In this document: one piece after another, positions 40,801 through 52,352 of the stretch
How positions within the stretch are numbered: position 1 is the stretch's first letter
Layout: each line of letters opens with the position of its first letter
Source: Prinia subflava
Taxonomy: Eukaryota > Chordata > Aves > Passeriformes > Cisticolidae
Reading direction: 5' to 3'
Length of the DNA: 64,000 bases
NCBI RefSeq assembly: GCF_021018805.1
Contig: NC_086253.1
Span: 35,775,583 to 35,839,582, forward strand
Translations under genes and position numbers: made by a program
Notes under the pieces: model-generated
Seen by the model: the letters and a program-made list of their open reading frames with translations, nothing else
The model's database searches: none
What the model was told of the DNA's origin: nothing

Positions 40801-43767
40801 ATTAGTACCTAAATGCTATATTCTGAATTACAATAGAGAAATTCCTGGGCCAGACACAGCATGTAAACAAGGTACAGTATCTGGGTGTTATAAAGAACGA
40901 AGATAAGCTGGACAGAGATATACCCTAAGAGTAAGCCTTCCAAAAAAAGCTTCTATGGTGGCTAGAGAAAAACTTCTCTTTCTCAGTGAAACATGGAAAA
41001 AAAAATTTAAAATGATACAGTAACAGTTGAAAAATACAGATAAATGCAAGGAAAAGCAGATAAGAAAGCCTGAAGGGAGAGATGAACTTCCTCAACCCTT
41101 AGCTTTCTGAAAATTATTTGAAGCCTAAAGAAGTGCTGGTCTACAGTGTTCAATGTACATCTAGAGGGTCAAGTAAAAGGAGTAAATTACAGTCTTTTGT
41201 TATTCTTGCTCTTTAAATCTGAGTTTCTCTTCATCAACTGTTGCAACATTTTTCTTGACTGTGTACTTTTGGGAGCTCAGTATAGACACAAATTCACATA
41301 ATTCTGCCAATTTTTCATAATCTAGAGGGCAGGTTTAGGAACAGTGACAGTTTCTCCTCCCTTCTACCAGAGCACAAGTCTCCCTAGCAGTCATCTATGA
41401 AAAATGATGAAAAATAGTCCTAAATTTTCATGTTTCTGTTAAAATTCAAAGAAAACATTATATATACACATTATAAATTTTTTCCACCTCCTTCTCTCCA
41501 ATTTCTCCTCAGCAGTTTTGCAGGTGTTTATTTTTTTTTTCTATTCCTCTTCTCTATACCACTATTTTATTCTGCAGCTCTTAGAGGTTCCCTATCATCA
41601 TATTCCCCTCCAAGAAAGGGCTTCCTTGAGACAAAATGGCTGCCTCTGTTCCTCATTCCCTCATGTCCTCTTTCCCAGAATATACAAAAATCCCAAATCT
41701 AAATGGCTATTGTCATTGGCATCAGGCACAGGAGTCACCACCCCACATCTTTCCAAAGCACAGGCGTGTGTAGGGGTTAGCATTTCTCACATGAGCAAGC
41801 ACACTCTGCCACCGTGCCGCTCCTAAAGGAAGATAATTTAGAAGTCCTAGCTACTGTCACCTACCACCCATGAAGCAAGGTGATTCATGCGTCTGGAGAG
41901 TAGAGATGAATGTGCCCCCACATTGTGATGTGCCCTATCTGCCTGCCAATTGCAGAATACTAGGGACTGTATGAGACATCCGAGTGTCTCAGAAAATATT
42001 CTCCATTTGCACTCCCTTTTCCTGTGCCATTTTTCCATTCTTTGCCTCATTTCCCAGAGGCATTACAGCAGTCTATAGATGAAAGGAGTTACTTGGGTCT
42101 GATTTTCAATCCTGTCTATTCCTTCTTTATTAGTTAACTTTTTTCAGTGTTACCTTTCTGATTGTTAAGACACCTGTTAAGGAAAATCTTTTCTGCCTAC
42201 CCTAAAAAGAGTTTGCTCTCTCATTCTCTGCATATACTAGACCACTTCTTGTGGAGTATTCTTTCTTACCTACTTGAATGACCCTATCTTTCCTCGTGGG
42301 TTCCCAGAGCCAGCTTTAAAAAGTGAGTCCTTGCTGCTTCAGTTATACTGCTGCTCCCAGTGTCTCAGAAGCCATTCCAATAATCTTCATATCTTCTCAG
42401 TGCAAAAGTGCAAATTCACAGGCACTTCTCTCCTCTACAGCGCATCATGCTCTCACAGGTCACTATTTCTGGACCACTGGACACACTGTTTTGTGCCATC
42501 TTTCTTATTTGTGGCCCTATATTAGTATGGGAATTTCATAGCCGATAACAGCTTTACTATCTTTGGGTGTAATATATTTTAACATCCATATAAAAAGAAT
42601 CTTGACATAAGGCAAAACATGAAAGATTCAGTTGAATTCTTCAAGAAACATGCAAGTTACTTCTCATGAAGGTTCTAATTTTTTTTTTAAGTTCACTGTG
42701 ACAGGAATACCATTTCTTAGATTAGAGTTCACAAGCCCCTAGCCCTGTTTCCAGTAACATAAGAATCTGAGTAGTTTCCAAGCACGGGAAGATTCATTTT
42801 GAGACAGTTTGCTTTGTCCACATCGCTTGATTTTAATCTTGTTCATTTGTCACTGACAGCATCACCTGCTGAGCTAAAATGTTTTTCAGACTGAAACTGG
42901 AGGATGGGCAGCCAAGATTAATGGCCCACAAATCATATATTAGGAAGTGGTTTTCTTTGACCAGCACTGAATCCTCATTTGTGCTGTTGTTGGATGGCAG
43001 CAGGAAACTGTAGTTAGAAAAGAGTGCACATTTTTCCTTTTATCATATTTCATTTTCAGTCAACTAACCCCAAAAGTTGTCAGATTCATCACTTAAAGAC
43101 ACCATCTGCTGACCTGTCATGGAGGGTGGTCAGAACTGCCGCAGTGGAGCATTTTTTCTACCAGATTTGTGTCTAAAAGCAGCCACAGGAGAAAAGGGTA
43201 AGATACAGGCCTACACTTGGCTGCTTTGTTTGGAGGATTCTCCACATGATTAACATTTACCAAGGCAACAAAGAAATGGATGAAGAGGGAAAGTAAAAGC
43301 AGTGTGTTGCATGGGAGAAGGTTCTTGTATGAAATGTGAACTTTAGGTGTTTTTTTCTGTTCAGCCAGCTCTGCTAGATATACACGTCTCATCCTTGGTT
43401 CACTGGGATTTTATTGGAACCACGGAATGCTATAGAGTGCAGGCAGATGGTGAAGCCAAGGAATATCATTAGTGCAATTTTAATCTTTTTTCATGCCGCA
43501 CATTCAAAATTTCTGGTTTGCTGACTGTGTTCATGTTGCAAGAAATCCGATTTTGAGGCAAGGAAAAGCAAAGAGCAATAAACTTAATATGTACTTACAC
43601 ATTTCTGATGCAACTGTTTTTCAGTCATAGCAGCACAGTATTTCTTACAAGACAGCTTATGATTTAAGTTATATTTTCCAGAGATGTGTCCTGCAATTGC
43701 TACTCCCAAAAATTCCAACAGCAAATATCTAGGCTCCCTATTAAACTAAGAAAGGTTCTTCTGAAAC
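37848..43767. other. Intergenic DNA, nothing recognised
   Basis: About 6 kb of AT-rich sequence with pyrimidine-rich patches near 40600-40640 and 41480-41560. Open frames reach 102 codons (41518-41826 +) but show only Ser/Leu/Phe-rich composition typical of pyrimidine-rich DNA. No repeat end recognised. The last five bases (43768-43772) are part of the next element's target duplication. Confidence 0.55.
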
Positions 43768-43772
43768 CTCAT

Positions 43773-44516
43773 TGTCTTGGGTTGAGAAATGTAACCAAAA
43801 ATGTGTATTCTATTTTCATCTGTTGAAACCAGTTGGGAGATATTGTTCCTTATCTCTTGTAACTCTAGGGGTGGAAAGAGGGTGCATGCCCTCTGTTAAT
43901 AGGACACCTGATAACACCAGATAAGGCAGTGCCCTCTTATCTCTTCCTCCACCCATCCTCCTCCGAGGGATATCACCTGTGAATGGGCCATTTAAGGCCT
44001 CTCACATGACTGATAACATCACCTCATTCCAGTGTGAGATGCTCCACCCAGTGGGAGGAGCCAAAGCCTTTCCACGAGGATAAAACCAACAGTCCCAAAC
44101 ACCAAGACAGCCTGTTTCCACTGGATTCCCAGAGGAAGACTGGATCCATCTTGCCAGCACTGGACCCTTTTTTTCTACAGGATTATCTCTACTTCACGGA
44201 ACAACATCTGTTACTCCAGGAGGACTCATTTGGACTGCTTCCAACACCCTGACAGCAGGGTGTCAGGTTGTATCTCTGACTCTGTCAGGGTTTTCTAGGA
44301 CTTTTGTTTGTTTGGTTGGGGTTTTTTTGTACTACTGCATTTTATTTTTTTTTAATATTCCTAGTAAAGAACTGTTATTCCTACTCCCATATTTTTACCT
44401 GAAAGCTCCTAATTGCAAAATTGTAATAATTTGGAGGGAGGGGGTTTTTACATTCTCCATTCCAAGGGAAACTCCAGCTTCCCCTGACAGATACCTGACA
44501 GATTCAAACCAAGACA
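43773..44516 (+). mobile_element. Solo ERVL-type LTR, 744 bp, 5-bp target duplication
   Basis: The LTR begins TGTCTTGGGTT and ends AAACCAAGACA, giving nearly perfect inverted termini. Perfect 5-bp direct repeats, CTCAT, flank it at 43768-43772 and 44517-44521; 5 bp is typical of ERVL integration. A TATA-like GATAAAA lies at 44079-44085, and a probable polyadenylation signal AGTAAA at 44363-44368 precedes a T-rich, then U5-like, region. The order U3, TATA, polyadenylation signal sets the orientation as plus. There is no internal retroviral sequence beside it, so it is a solo LTR. Its last about 155 bp match the corresponding part of the LTR at 61032-61848 (opposite strand), including an identical 21-bp block around the polyadenylation signal, while the U3 parts differ. 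The ERVL assignment rests on termini and duplication length. Confidence 0.9.
44079..44085 (+). promoter_or_regulatory. TATA-like element of LTR promoter
   Basis: GATAAAA about 305 bp into the plus-strand LTR and about 280 bp upstream of its AGTAAA signal. This is a reasonable spacing for an ERV promoter, though a weak match to the TATA consensus. Confidence 0.4.
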
Positions 44517-44521
44517 CTCAT

Positions 44522-47500
44522 ACAGTTCTTCTTAAATCATCAGTTATTTTGCATCGTAACCATAAAATTTTTCCTGCTCTTTTCTTATGCCCTACAGTTA
44601 CATTAGAAACCAGAAAAGGCATAAACACATATGCAACTAACAAAAATACACCTTTGATTTAATTATATATGAGTGCTAAACACAATTTAAACATATTTTT
44701 GGCAGCAGCCATTAGGATGGTAACCTAGTCATGTATGCAGATATTGAAAGGATAATTTTTTTTTCCATGAAAGCTCATTCCCCCACCTACAAAACTACAT
44801 TTATCCTGTTTCCACTGAATGCTGAACTGTCTTCAGGCAGTTCTGACTTTCGTCCCTTAAGACACATTTCCCCTTTTTCCACTCAGGATATATCACATAA
44901 TGAGAACTGGTGATTTCAGATGAGCCTCAAAGACCAGGAGGCTCATTTGTTTCCTTCCATGGGTCAGCAGTTTTCTTTCTCCATGGCAGTCCATAGAGAA
45001 AAACACTACCATTACCAATGACTACCAAAAAAACCCACAGTGAAGCATCTTTGTGTCATTTTCTACCAAACAGGATGCTGTTCTGAATAATTTGATATTT
45101 ATATGGATGATAATAGTACTCATAATAGGATTCAAAAGTCCTTTCCAAGAGGAAATATTTTCTTATTGTTTGACAAATTGGTTTCATGAACAATTCTAAT
45201 TTTTCACAAAATTGTGACTCCAAAAATTTTGTTCAAAGACCATTAGACTGCTCTTCTGTGTCTGAATATACTTTGTTCATCAAGGGACAGAAGCAAAGGA
45301 CTCCCTTCCTTCTGTTGTGGCTATTCATCTCTAGTTCTAAATAAAGAACATATGGAAATACAGTGCCTCTGTGGGGTTTTGGGGTTTTTCTGCCTCCGCT
45401 CACCATCAAGGTAAAAAACTCATTATGATCCATAAATGCAGGTCACAAGAAGTAAGTATGCTTATATCAAAGGCTCGTTAGCCCAGAAGTATTAAATATT
45501 ATATTGTCTTTCTACTAAGATGTAAATGAGTCGGACTATCCACTGGGTCCGACCTTCCAAGTATTTTTATCTCTACCTTGATCAATTCAGCAAGAAGAAA
45601 CAGAAAGGGGATGAAAGAATTTACATCATCAATTCTTCCTTAGAAGTTTATAAATCACCATTTTAACATTTGTGCATAAAAGTGACCATGTTCTTATCAT
45701 AATATAACCAGGTTTCTCTGAGCCTCCCTTCTCCCCTTCAAAAACTATTCCTGTATGACACTGCCCTAAGCATCTATTCAAGGGGGAAGGCTGAGCCACT
45801 GCTGTTAAGAGCAATACTAAATTACTGGAGGTCTCTAGAAAAGGACAAAGACTGGAAACTACGACATTTTCTTCTCTGTCTTCTGCATTTTAAACAGGCA
45901 TTATGCACCATGACTTTGGGGCAGTAACCACACAAAGAGCCACTAAATCACATTTTCATAAGCTTCCTTGGGCAGAAGGAGGACCAGTTGCACACACTCC
46001 CAGTGCAGCTGTGCTGATCAGTAGCTGCTCCAAGGAGCAAAGTGAGGACAGCAGCTTTGATCCTCAACATGCTCTTGCTCCATGCCCTGCACCTTTTAAC
46101 TGATGAACTTCTCTCACCGCACCATGTTGGTGTCAAAGTTTCCTATGTGTCTAAAATGGGTAGGCACATATCAAATTCATACTACCCCCTAAACTGCTGA
46201 GCACCGAGGAATGGAGTCTGTCCAGAAATCATGAATTAGTAGCCTGGTTGCCATACTTTTTCTCAGATATGTCTTTAATAGAATTCTTTTTCTGGCTCAA
46301 TTTTCTATTTGTTTTCACTTTCTCTCTATTTTTTTTCCCAGTGGATGGATTAACATAGTAGCTGTTGCTGTTTCATTACTAACAGATGGTAATCAAAAAC
46401 TGTTTAAAGAAATCTAACAAACATTCCAGTATGATTTACTGAATGAAACTGAGAACACTGCCTTCCTGCTGTTGATGTACATCATCCTTTCAATAATTAC
46501 CAACAGATTTCTTTTCAACTTCAGTAATGCTAATTGTGTAAATAGGGTTTATAGCTAAAATACTGTATTTGTATTAAAAAAATGAGAGGTAGAAAATAGA
46601 ACACTTGCCTAATATAGCAGGGGTTTTTCATTTGCTGGAAATTACTTGTTTTTGTAATAGTTCACTATTTTTCATTTTTAAGAACTGTCTTTAACAACAT
46701 ATATATTTATTTATTAATCTTTCTTTGTTATAGTTTGCGGTTAGCATATTTTTTCTACTGGAAAAACCCACCAGCTACTTACTGAAGCATTTTTTTTTTA
46801 TATGTTACTAAGAGGATATGCTTGGCTCTCCTGGACATCAAGTGGGACCACTAATTCATGCTTCTCTCCATTGAATAATGCAATGTAATCCTCTTACATG
46901 GGAGGATTTTCAGCAACGATTCAATGCCATGTGAAATGCTTTCTTTGACTTTTGAAACTGGCCTTCACATGTGTGCATGTTACCTGAAAAGTTCTTTTAT
47001 TCAGAGGAGTTTTTTAGTTTAATACCCACATCATTCTTCTTATACATAAGCCAGTGGTCCTGTGTAATTCAAAATGCAAAACCTTCTTCAGAACAAAGAT
47101 ATACACATAAACTACTTACTAGCCACCACATATTTTTTTATGTTGTGGAAAGTGCATTTATGACCTTGGTGCCACCATAAAGTCTGGAGAAAGTTGTTTA
47201 GACTATTAAATCTCTGGGTTTGAGTAGCGGCAGCATTACAGTCACCAGAATTTTTAAAATAGCTCTTTTATACTTGTTTAAAGTGATAATATATCCATTC
47301 CAATGATTTGATATCTAGCAGAATCTCTCCATAGTTAAATCTGCAGAAAAGCACCTGGAAAAGTATTTTACAGCAGTGTTTTGTGACTCAGGTCTAAAAC
47401 AGGGCTTTGGGTTTAGACATTTTTGTGACTATCACATCTCACCAGGTGTAACACTCAGTGATATACAGGAACGGAAATTCCTGTCACAGTACTTCAGGCT

Positions 47501-50150
47501 TTCAATTGCTGTTTGTGGAAGTAACGTGTTGGTGCACAACCTGCTCATCAGGTGCTCAGAGACAGCCATGGAAAAACCTGTTGCAAAATGAGTTTAATGT
47601 CTAGCTGAATTTAGAACTGACATAAATATCAAGATTAAATGTGTAACAGCTTCCAAATGTATTTAATTACTGTTGCATATTGTAATGTGTTCAAAGAGAG
47701 TGTTCTCTAAAGGCATCTGGCTATTAATGAGTTTTATTGTGGGTCACTGAGCAGAGAGAAAAAAACAAATATAGACAAGCACAAACTTTGGGTTGGGAAG
47801 TGACTATTAAATAATTAGCAGTGCAGTAATGGTAGCAAAGATACTCACCCATCCTTAAACCACATGAAAGAAGCCTACTGGATGCATAGGCTGCCTAAAA
47901 GGAGCAAGTGGCAAAATAATTTAAATTTTCCCATGAGAGATAGTTCAATATAAGCTTAATGTCTGATGAAGGAATGATCAATCAAAAGATATATGACCCT
48001 GGTTTACAGTGAGCTTCTTACAATCAAGGAAAACCACAAATGATGTCATGTTGATTCCCACAGCTGTTAGGAACACTAACCTGCCCTTCTGTAAAGCAGT
48101 GCACGATAACCACTTGCTTGCAAATAAGGGAAATTAGTGTGTTGATAAGATAAGTGAATAATAAACTTGATGTCACTGACATCTCCATTTCCCCACTGAG
48201 TAGAAAAAGCCATTATGGAACAGTGTTCTGCTTCTTGATGTCTCTTCAAAGATTTGTGAATGCTGAAATTCTAGGCAAGGTTCTACAGTGAAATAGACTT
48301 TGGCTATGTGCACAGTATTGAATTGTGTAATCTTCTTTAAAGTATGCAATCATATTTCCATTATTTTATATTTCTTTTTGGTGCTGGTGAGACCACTGTA
48401 ATATGTATGCCTAAAGCAAAAGAACTAGACTCTTCAAAAAAATGCACGAACTTTCAAATCTCCTTCTTTCCTCCTCCCCTCCTCTCCCCAAGCTGGACAT
48501 AATTAGAATTTCCTTATTTTAAACTATATTTTGATTACCTTAATTAAAAGTCAATTGGTCTTGAAGGAATATCCTTTAATCAAGACAAAACCTGCAATAG
48601 AATCAATGACCTAAATGTCCCATTCTTTGCACACACATCAGACAACGCATATGGTTATAGGAAATGTTTTAATCTGCTACAACACCGATGAACTTTGCAG
48701 CACAGAGATAACATTATGGGAGCAGTATCAGCCAACTGGTAAAGGCAGCTGTAAAACTATAACTGCCAGATATTTAATCTTGTATTTCCACTGTGATTTG
48801 AAGAATTCTGTGAATAAACTTTTTTCTAGACACTTTGAATTCTTCTACAACATGATTAAATAAACTCTGTGGCTGCTTCTATTTTTGCCTATTTTTGGCA
48901 TTTTTACATATATCCACCACACACCCCCAACCGCTCTCCCCATCCCACCAATTTTTGAGCATGGTTACAATTAGTCATGTAGCACACAGAAGAACAGAAA
49001 TATGGGTACCAAAATCAGCATCCATGTTCCATAGCAGCTGCAGATGTACATAACACAAAGAACGGTGCTTTGTTGTTTTCTTTCGGATTTTCAGGAACAA
49101 GCTCTGCCTGTTCTAAACATAACGTTATGTCGAAATTGTATGTCCAACTGATTGTCCCCATGAACTCACCAAAATCTTCTCTGTCACTAAGTTCTGCTCC
49201 TGTAGTCCTCATCTGAAAGATAGCAAACACATGAATTCTTCTTCTGGATTAGTTAGTCAACATGAATCTTTCTCACATGTTTGAGCAGAAGAGCAGCATA
49301 ACCCCACCATCTGCAGCTGTTACTTGAGAAGCGATCACCCCAAATGTCCTCTCCCTCTTCCTTTCTTCTTCTCTCCACTTTATATATTGAGCCTGATACC
49401 ATATGGTATGAAATATTGCTTTTTCACTTGGGATCAGTTGTGCCAGCTATGTCTCCTCACAATTTTTCATGGACCTTGTTTCTTCCCCAGCAATGACAGT
49501 ATGAAAAACAGACAATGACTTGGCTTTGTGTAAGCCCTGCTCAGCAATAAAAAAATAAAACCCAACACCTCCATATTATCAACCCTGTGTTCAAAACACA
49601 GCCTGGTACCAGCCACTGAGAAGATAATTAACTCTACTCCAGCCAAATCCGGCACGTTTGTACCAGGCTAAGAACAGGAACAAATGAAATCTGAAAAGTA
49701 TCATGAAACAGGCCACTTTTGCACAAAGCTTTTTGACAAACCTCATACAACACACAAGTAACAATAATAATTGGTTTTCTCTTCACAATGTTTCTTAAAA
49801 TTTTTTACATGGAGAATCTTCAGCAGATTTGGTTGTATACTCTACAGCTGAATTTTCTCCCTTGTTCTCAGGACCCAGAACTTAGATGTGCTCAAATGCT
49901 GTATCCTTAATTTTAAATAAAAAAAGACCTCAACAGCTGTTATTTACTGGCTTCAAGGCCAGTTGCATGGCACAATTGGCATTCCAAAGCCTGCAGAATT
50001 AGGTACCTTCATCTTTTCTGGGAATAAGCACTACAATATACTGTTTGGTCAAACCTTATTTGGGCACTGAATGGGAAAGTGCTCATGTATTTAGGCAAAA
50101 AATCATGTAAGGAATTGGGCCTGCTGTTAAACAGTGTGGATTATCATGTG
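44522..50150. other. Intergenic DNA, nothing recognised
   Basis: AT-rich unassigned DNA. Open frames are all below 85 codons, with no domain content. A short imperfect inverted repeat (GTCGGA...TCCGAC) lies at about 45529-45553. No mobile element ends were seen. Confidence 0.55.
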
Positions 50151-51215
50151 TGTGTTGGGTTTGTGGGGCAAGGTCTTGGTAGTGGGTGGGCACAGGTGTG
50201 TTTTTTCTGAGAAGCTGCTAAAAATTTTGCCTGGATCCAGCAAAGGCGATGTTAGTTGGCTCCAAGTGGGACATGCCTCTGGCCAGGAGTGAGCCCTTCA
50301 GTGGCAGCATAATGCATCTGTGGGAACATGTTTAAGAAGGAAAATAAAGTTATTGCAGGAGAACAGTAACCAGGGAAGAGAGGAGTGAGAATAGGTGAGA
50401 GTAACAGCTCTGCAGGCAACAAGATCACTGAAGAAGGAGGAGGATTTGGTGCTCCAGGCATCAGAGCTGAGGTTCCCCTGCAGCCTGTGATGAAGACCAT
50501 GGTGAGACAGCTGTGGCCCTGCAGCACAGGGAGGTCCATGGTGGAGCAGAGATCCACCCTGCAGAGCTGGTGGATGCCTGAAGGAGGCTGTGATCCCATG
50601 GGAAGCCCATGCTGGAGCAGGATCGTGGCAGGACCTGTGGCTCTGTGGAGAGAGGTTCCTACACTGGGACAGGTTTGCTGGCAGGAGTGGTGACCCTGTG
50701 GTGGACCAGTGGTGGAGTTGTCTGCTCCTGAAGGACTGCGCCCCATGGAAGGGACCCACACTGGAGCAGCTTGTGAATAACTATAGCCTGTGGGAAGGAC
50801 CTGCACTGGAGCAAGGCAACACTGTGAAAAGTCCTTTCCCTGAGAAGGAAGCAGAGGCAGAAACAACCTGATGAACTGACTGCAACCCCCATTTCCCATC
50901 CCCCTGCAGCACTGAGGGGAGGAGGTGGAGAATCAGGAATAAAGTTCAGCCCATGAAAGAGAGAGGGATGGGGGAAGCATGTTTTTAAGATTTGAGTTTG
51001 CTTCTCTTTATTCTACTATGATTTGATTGGCAAAAAATTCAGATAATTTCCCTGAACTGAGCCTGTTTTGCCCCTGATTGTAAAGGCTGAGTGATTTTTA
51101 CATGCTCTTATTTCAAAGTTTGACCCTTTTGTTATAAATTCTCTATTCAAGTCAGGAGGGGAATGGCAGAGGCTTTGGTGGGCATTTGGCATCTAGCTAT
51201 GGTCATCCCACCACA
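50151..51215 (+). mobile_element. LTR of a third endogenous retrovirus type, about 1.07 kb
   Basis: Starts TGTGTTGGGTTTG and ends CATCCCACCACA; the outermost bases form inverted termini (TGTGTTGGG against TGTGGTGGG). AATAAA occurs at 50938-50943, and a TATA-like TTTAAGAAGG at 50331 follows about 180 bp of U3-like sequence, so orientation is plus. From memory it resembles a GC-rich LTR widespread in birds, but I cannot name the family with confidence. The middle (about 50490-50815) consists of degenerate repeats rich in GGAGCAG and in GAAGGACC/GAAGGGACCC phrases. No perfect target duplication is visible: a start at 50153 would give GTGTG against GTATG, one mismatch. The minus-strand open frame of 215 codons (50252-50899) is a by-product of these repeats. 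No internal retroviral genes adjoin it. Confidence 0.8.
50938..50943 (+). promoter_or_regulatory. Candidate polyadenylation signal AATAAA in LTR
   Basis: Lies in the last third of the LTR, after the GC-rich repeats and before a T-rich stretch. A second AATAAA at about 50341 is too close to the TATA-like site to be the functional signal. This site supports plus orientation. Confidence 0.45.
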
Positions 51216-52166
51216 GTATGATCTTACTTTAGTGTGAACCTTACCCTGAGCTGTTTACCAGTATAAACAGAGCAGGAGGGCCATGGCTCCCTTGGAGAAC
51301 CAGTAGTCAGTACAAGGGTTTTACAGCATGTCCTATTTATCCTCTGGGTGAGAAGGTGACTGGCATTTCTTTCCATGTCACTTTTATCTGGAAATAAGAA
51401 TAATTTATTTCTGTAGGGTAGCTCACTTTGGGGCTTTTGTGGCTATACCTGCAAAAAACCTAGAAAATTCCTAAGATTGAAGGGATCTATTTTGCTTTCA
51501 GGATGCTAAGATACCTATTGTAACCCTGATTTTAAAAATCGATAGAAAATAGCAGACGACAGCACTTCTTATGTATTATTCCTCTTAAAGTGAAAAAGTG
51601 AATGTGAAGTTACTAAATTTTTAAATGCAATCAACTTCTTTTGTGGCCCAAAGTATAAACTGAGTATTAGACAATTTAACAATATTAAAAAAATCTGTGC
51701 TTTGGAAAAGAATAACATGGATACATTATAGGAATCTGAAAAGAAAACCTTTGGGAGATGAGCTAATGGTAGCAATTATACAATATGTAGCAGGATAAAA
51801 GTTCAGCAGCATAAATATTGATGGCAATTAGCTAAGAATTAAATGCACATTTAAAAAGGTAAGTGCTCTATGAGAACTGAATGCTTCAGCAGAAATCTTG
51901 TTTGGAAAACGCGGTGAGAGATTATTTCACAACGTTGTGCTGTATCATAAACACACCACTACTAGAGGTTTTTGATTAAGTGGAAGAGATGAGATTTGTT
52001 TCTCTTAAACTTAAAAGCCTCACACAAGCATACAAAATGAGAAGCAGCCTAGACTTACGCTGCAGTAAAGGAGACTTGGTTTTATTCCTACAAGAGTTAT
52101 AGTAAGTCACCCCAAAACTTACTGTATCCCCAGCTGATAATAACTGTGTCTTATCTCAATAATATC
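51216..52166. other. Intergenic DNA, nothing recognised
   Basis: About 950 bp of AT-rich sequence between an LTR and a microsatellite. It contains no open frame over 70 codons and no recognisable element. Confidence 0.55.
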
Positions 52167-52272
52167 ATATAGATAGATATAGATATAGATATAGATTAGA
52201 GATAGAGATAGAGATAGAGATAGAGATAGAGATAGAGATAGAGATAGAGATAGAGATAGAGATGATATAGAA

Positions 52273-52333
<61 letters not shown>

Positions 52334-52352
52334 CAGATAGACAGATAGATAT
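52167..52352. repeat. Compound GATA-family microsatellite
   Basis: Three related blocks stand side by side: (ATAGAT)n at about 52167-52195, then (AGAGAT)n at about 52198-52264, then, after a short GATATAGAA link, (AGAT)n to about 52352 with two AGAC variants near the end. The blocks differ by single-base changes, which suggests serial mutation and re-expansion of one ancestral array. The apparent minus-strand protein of Ile/Tyr/Leu/Ser repeats is an artefact. Confidence 0.95.

Noticed and set aside
45529..45553. Short inverted repeat GTCGGA...TCCGAC
   Set aside because: Only six paired bases around a long loop, as expected by chance in 64 kb.
50252..50899. 215-codon minus-strand open frame, the longest in the window
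   Set aside because: It lies wholly within an LTR made of degenerate GC-rich repeats and reads antisense to the LTR, with no recognisable domain.
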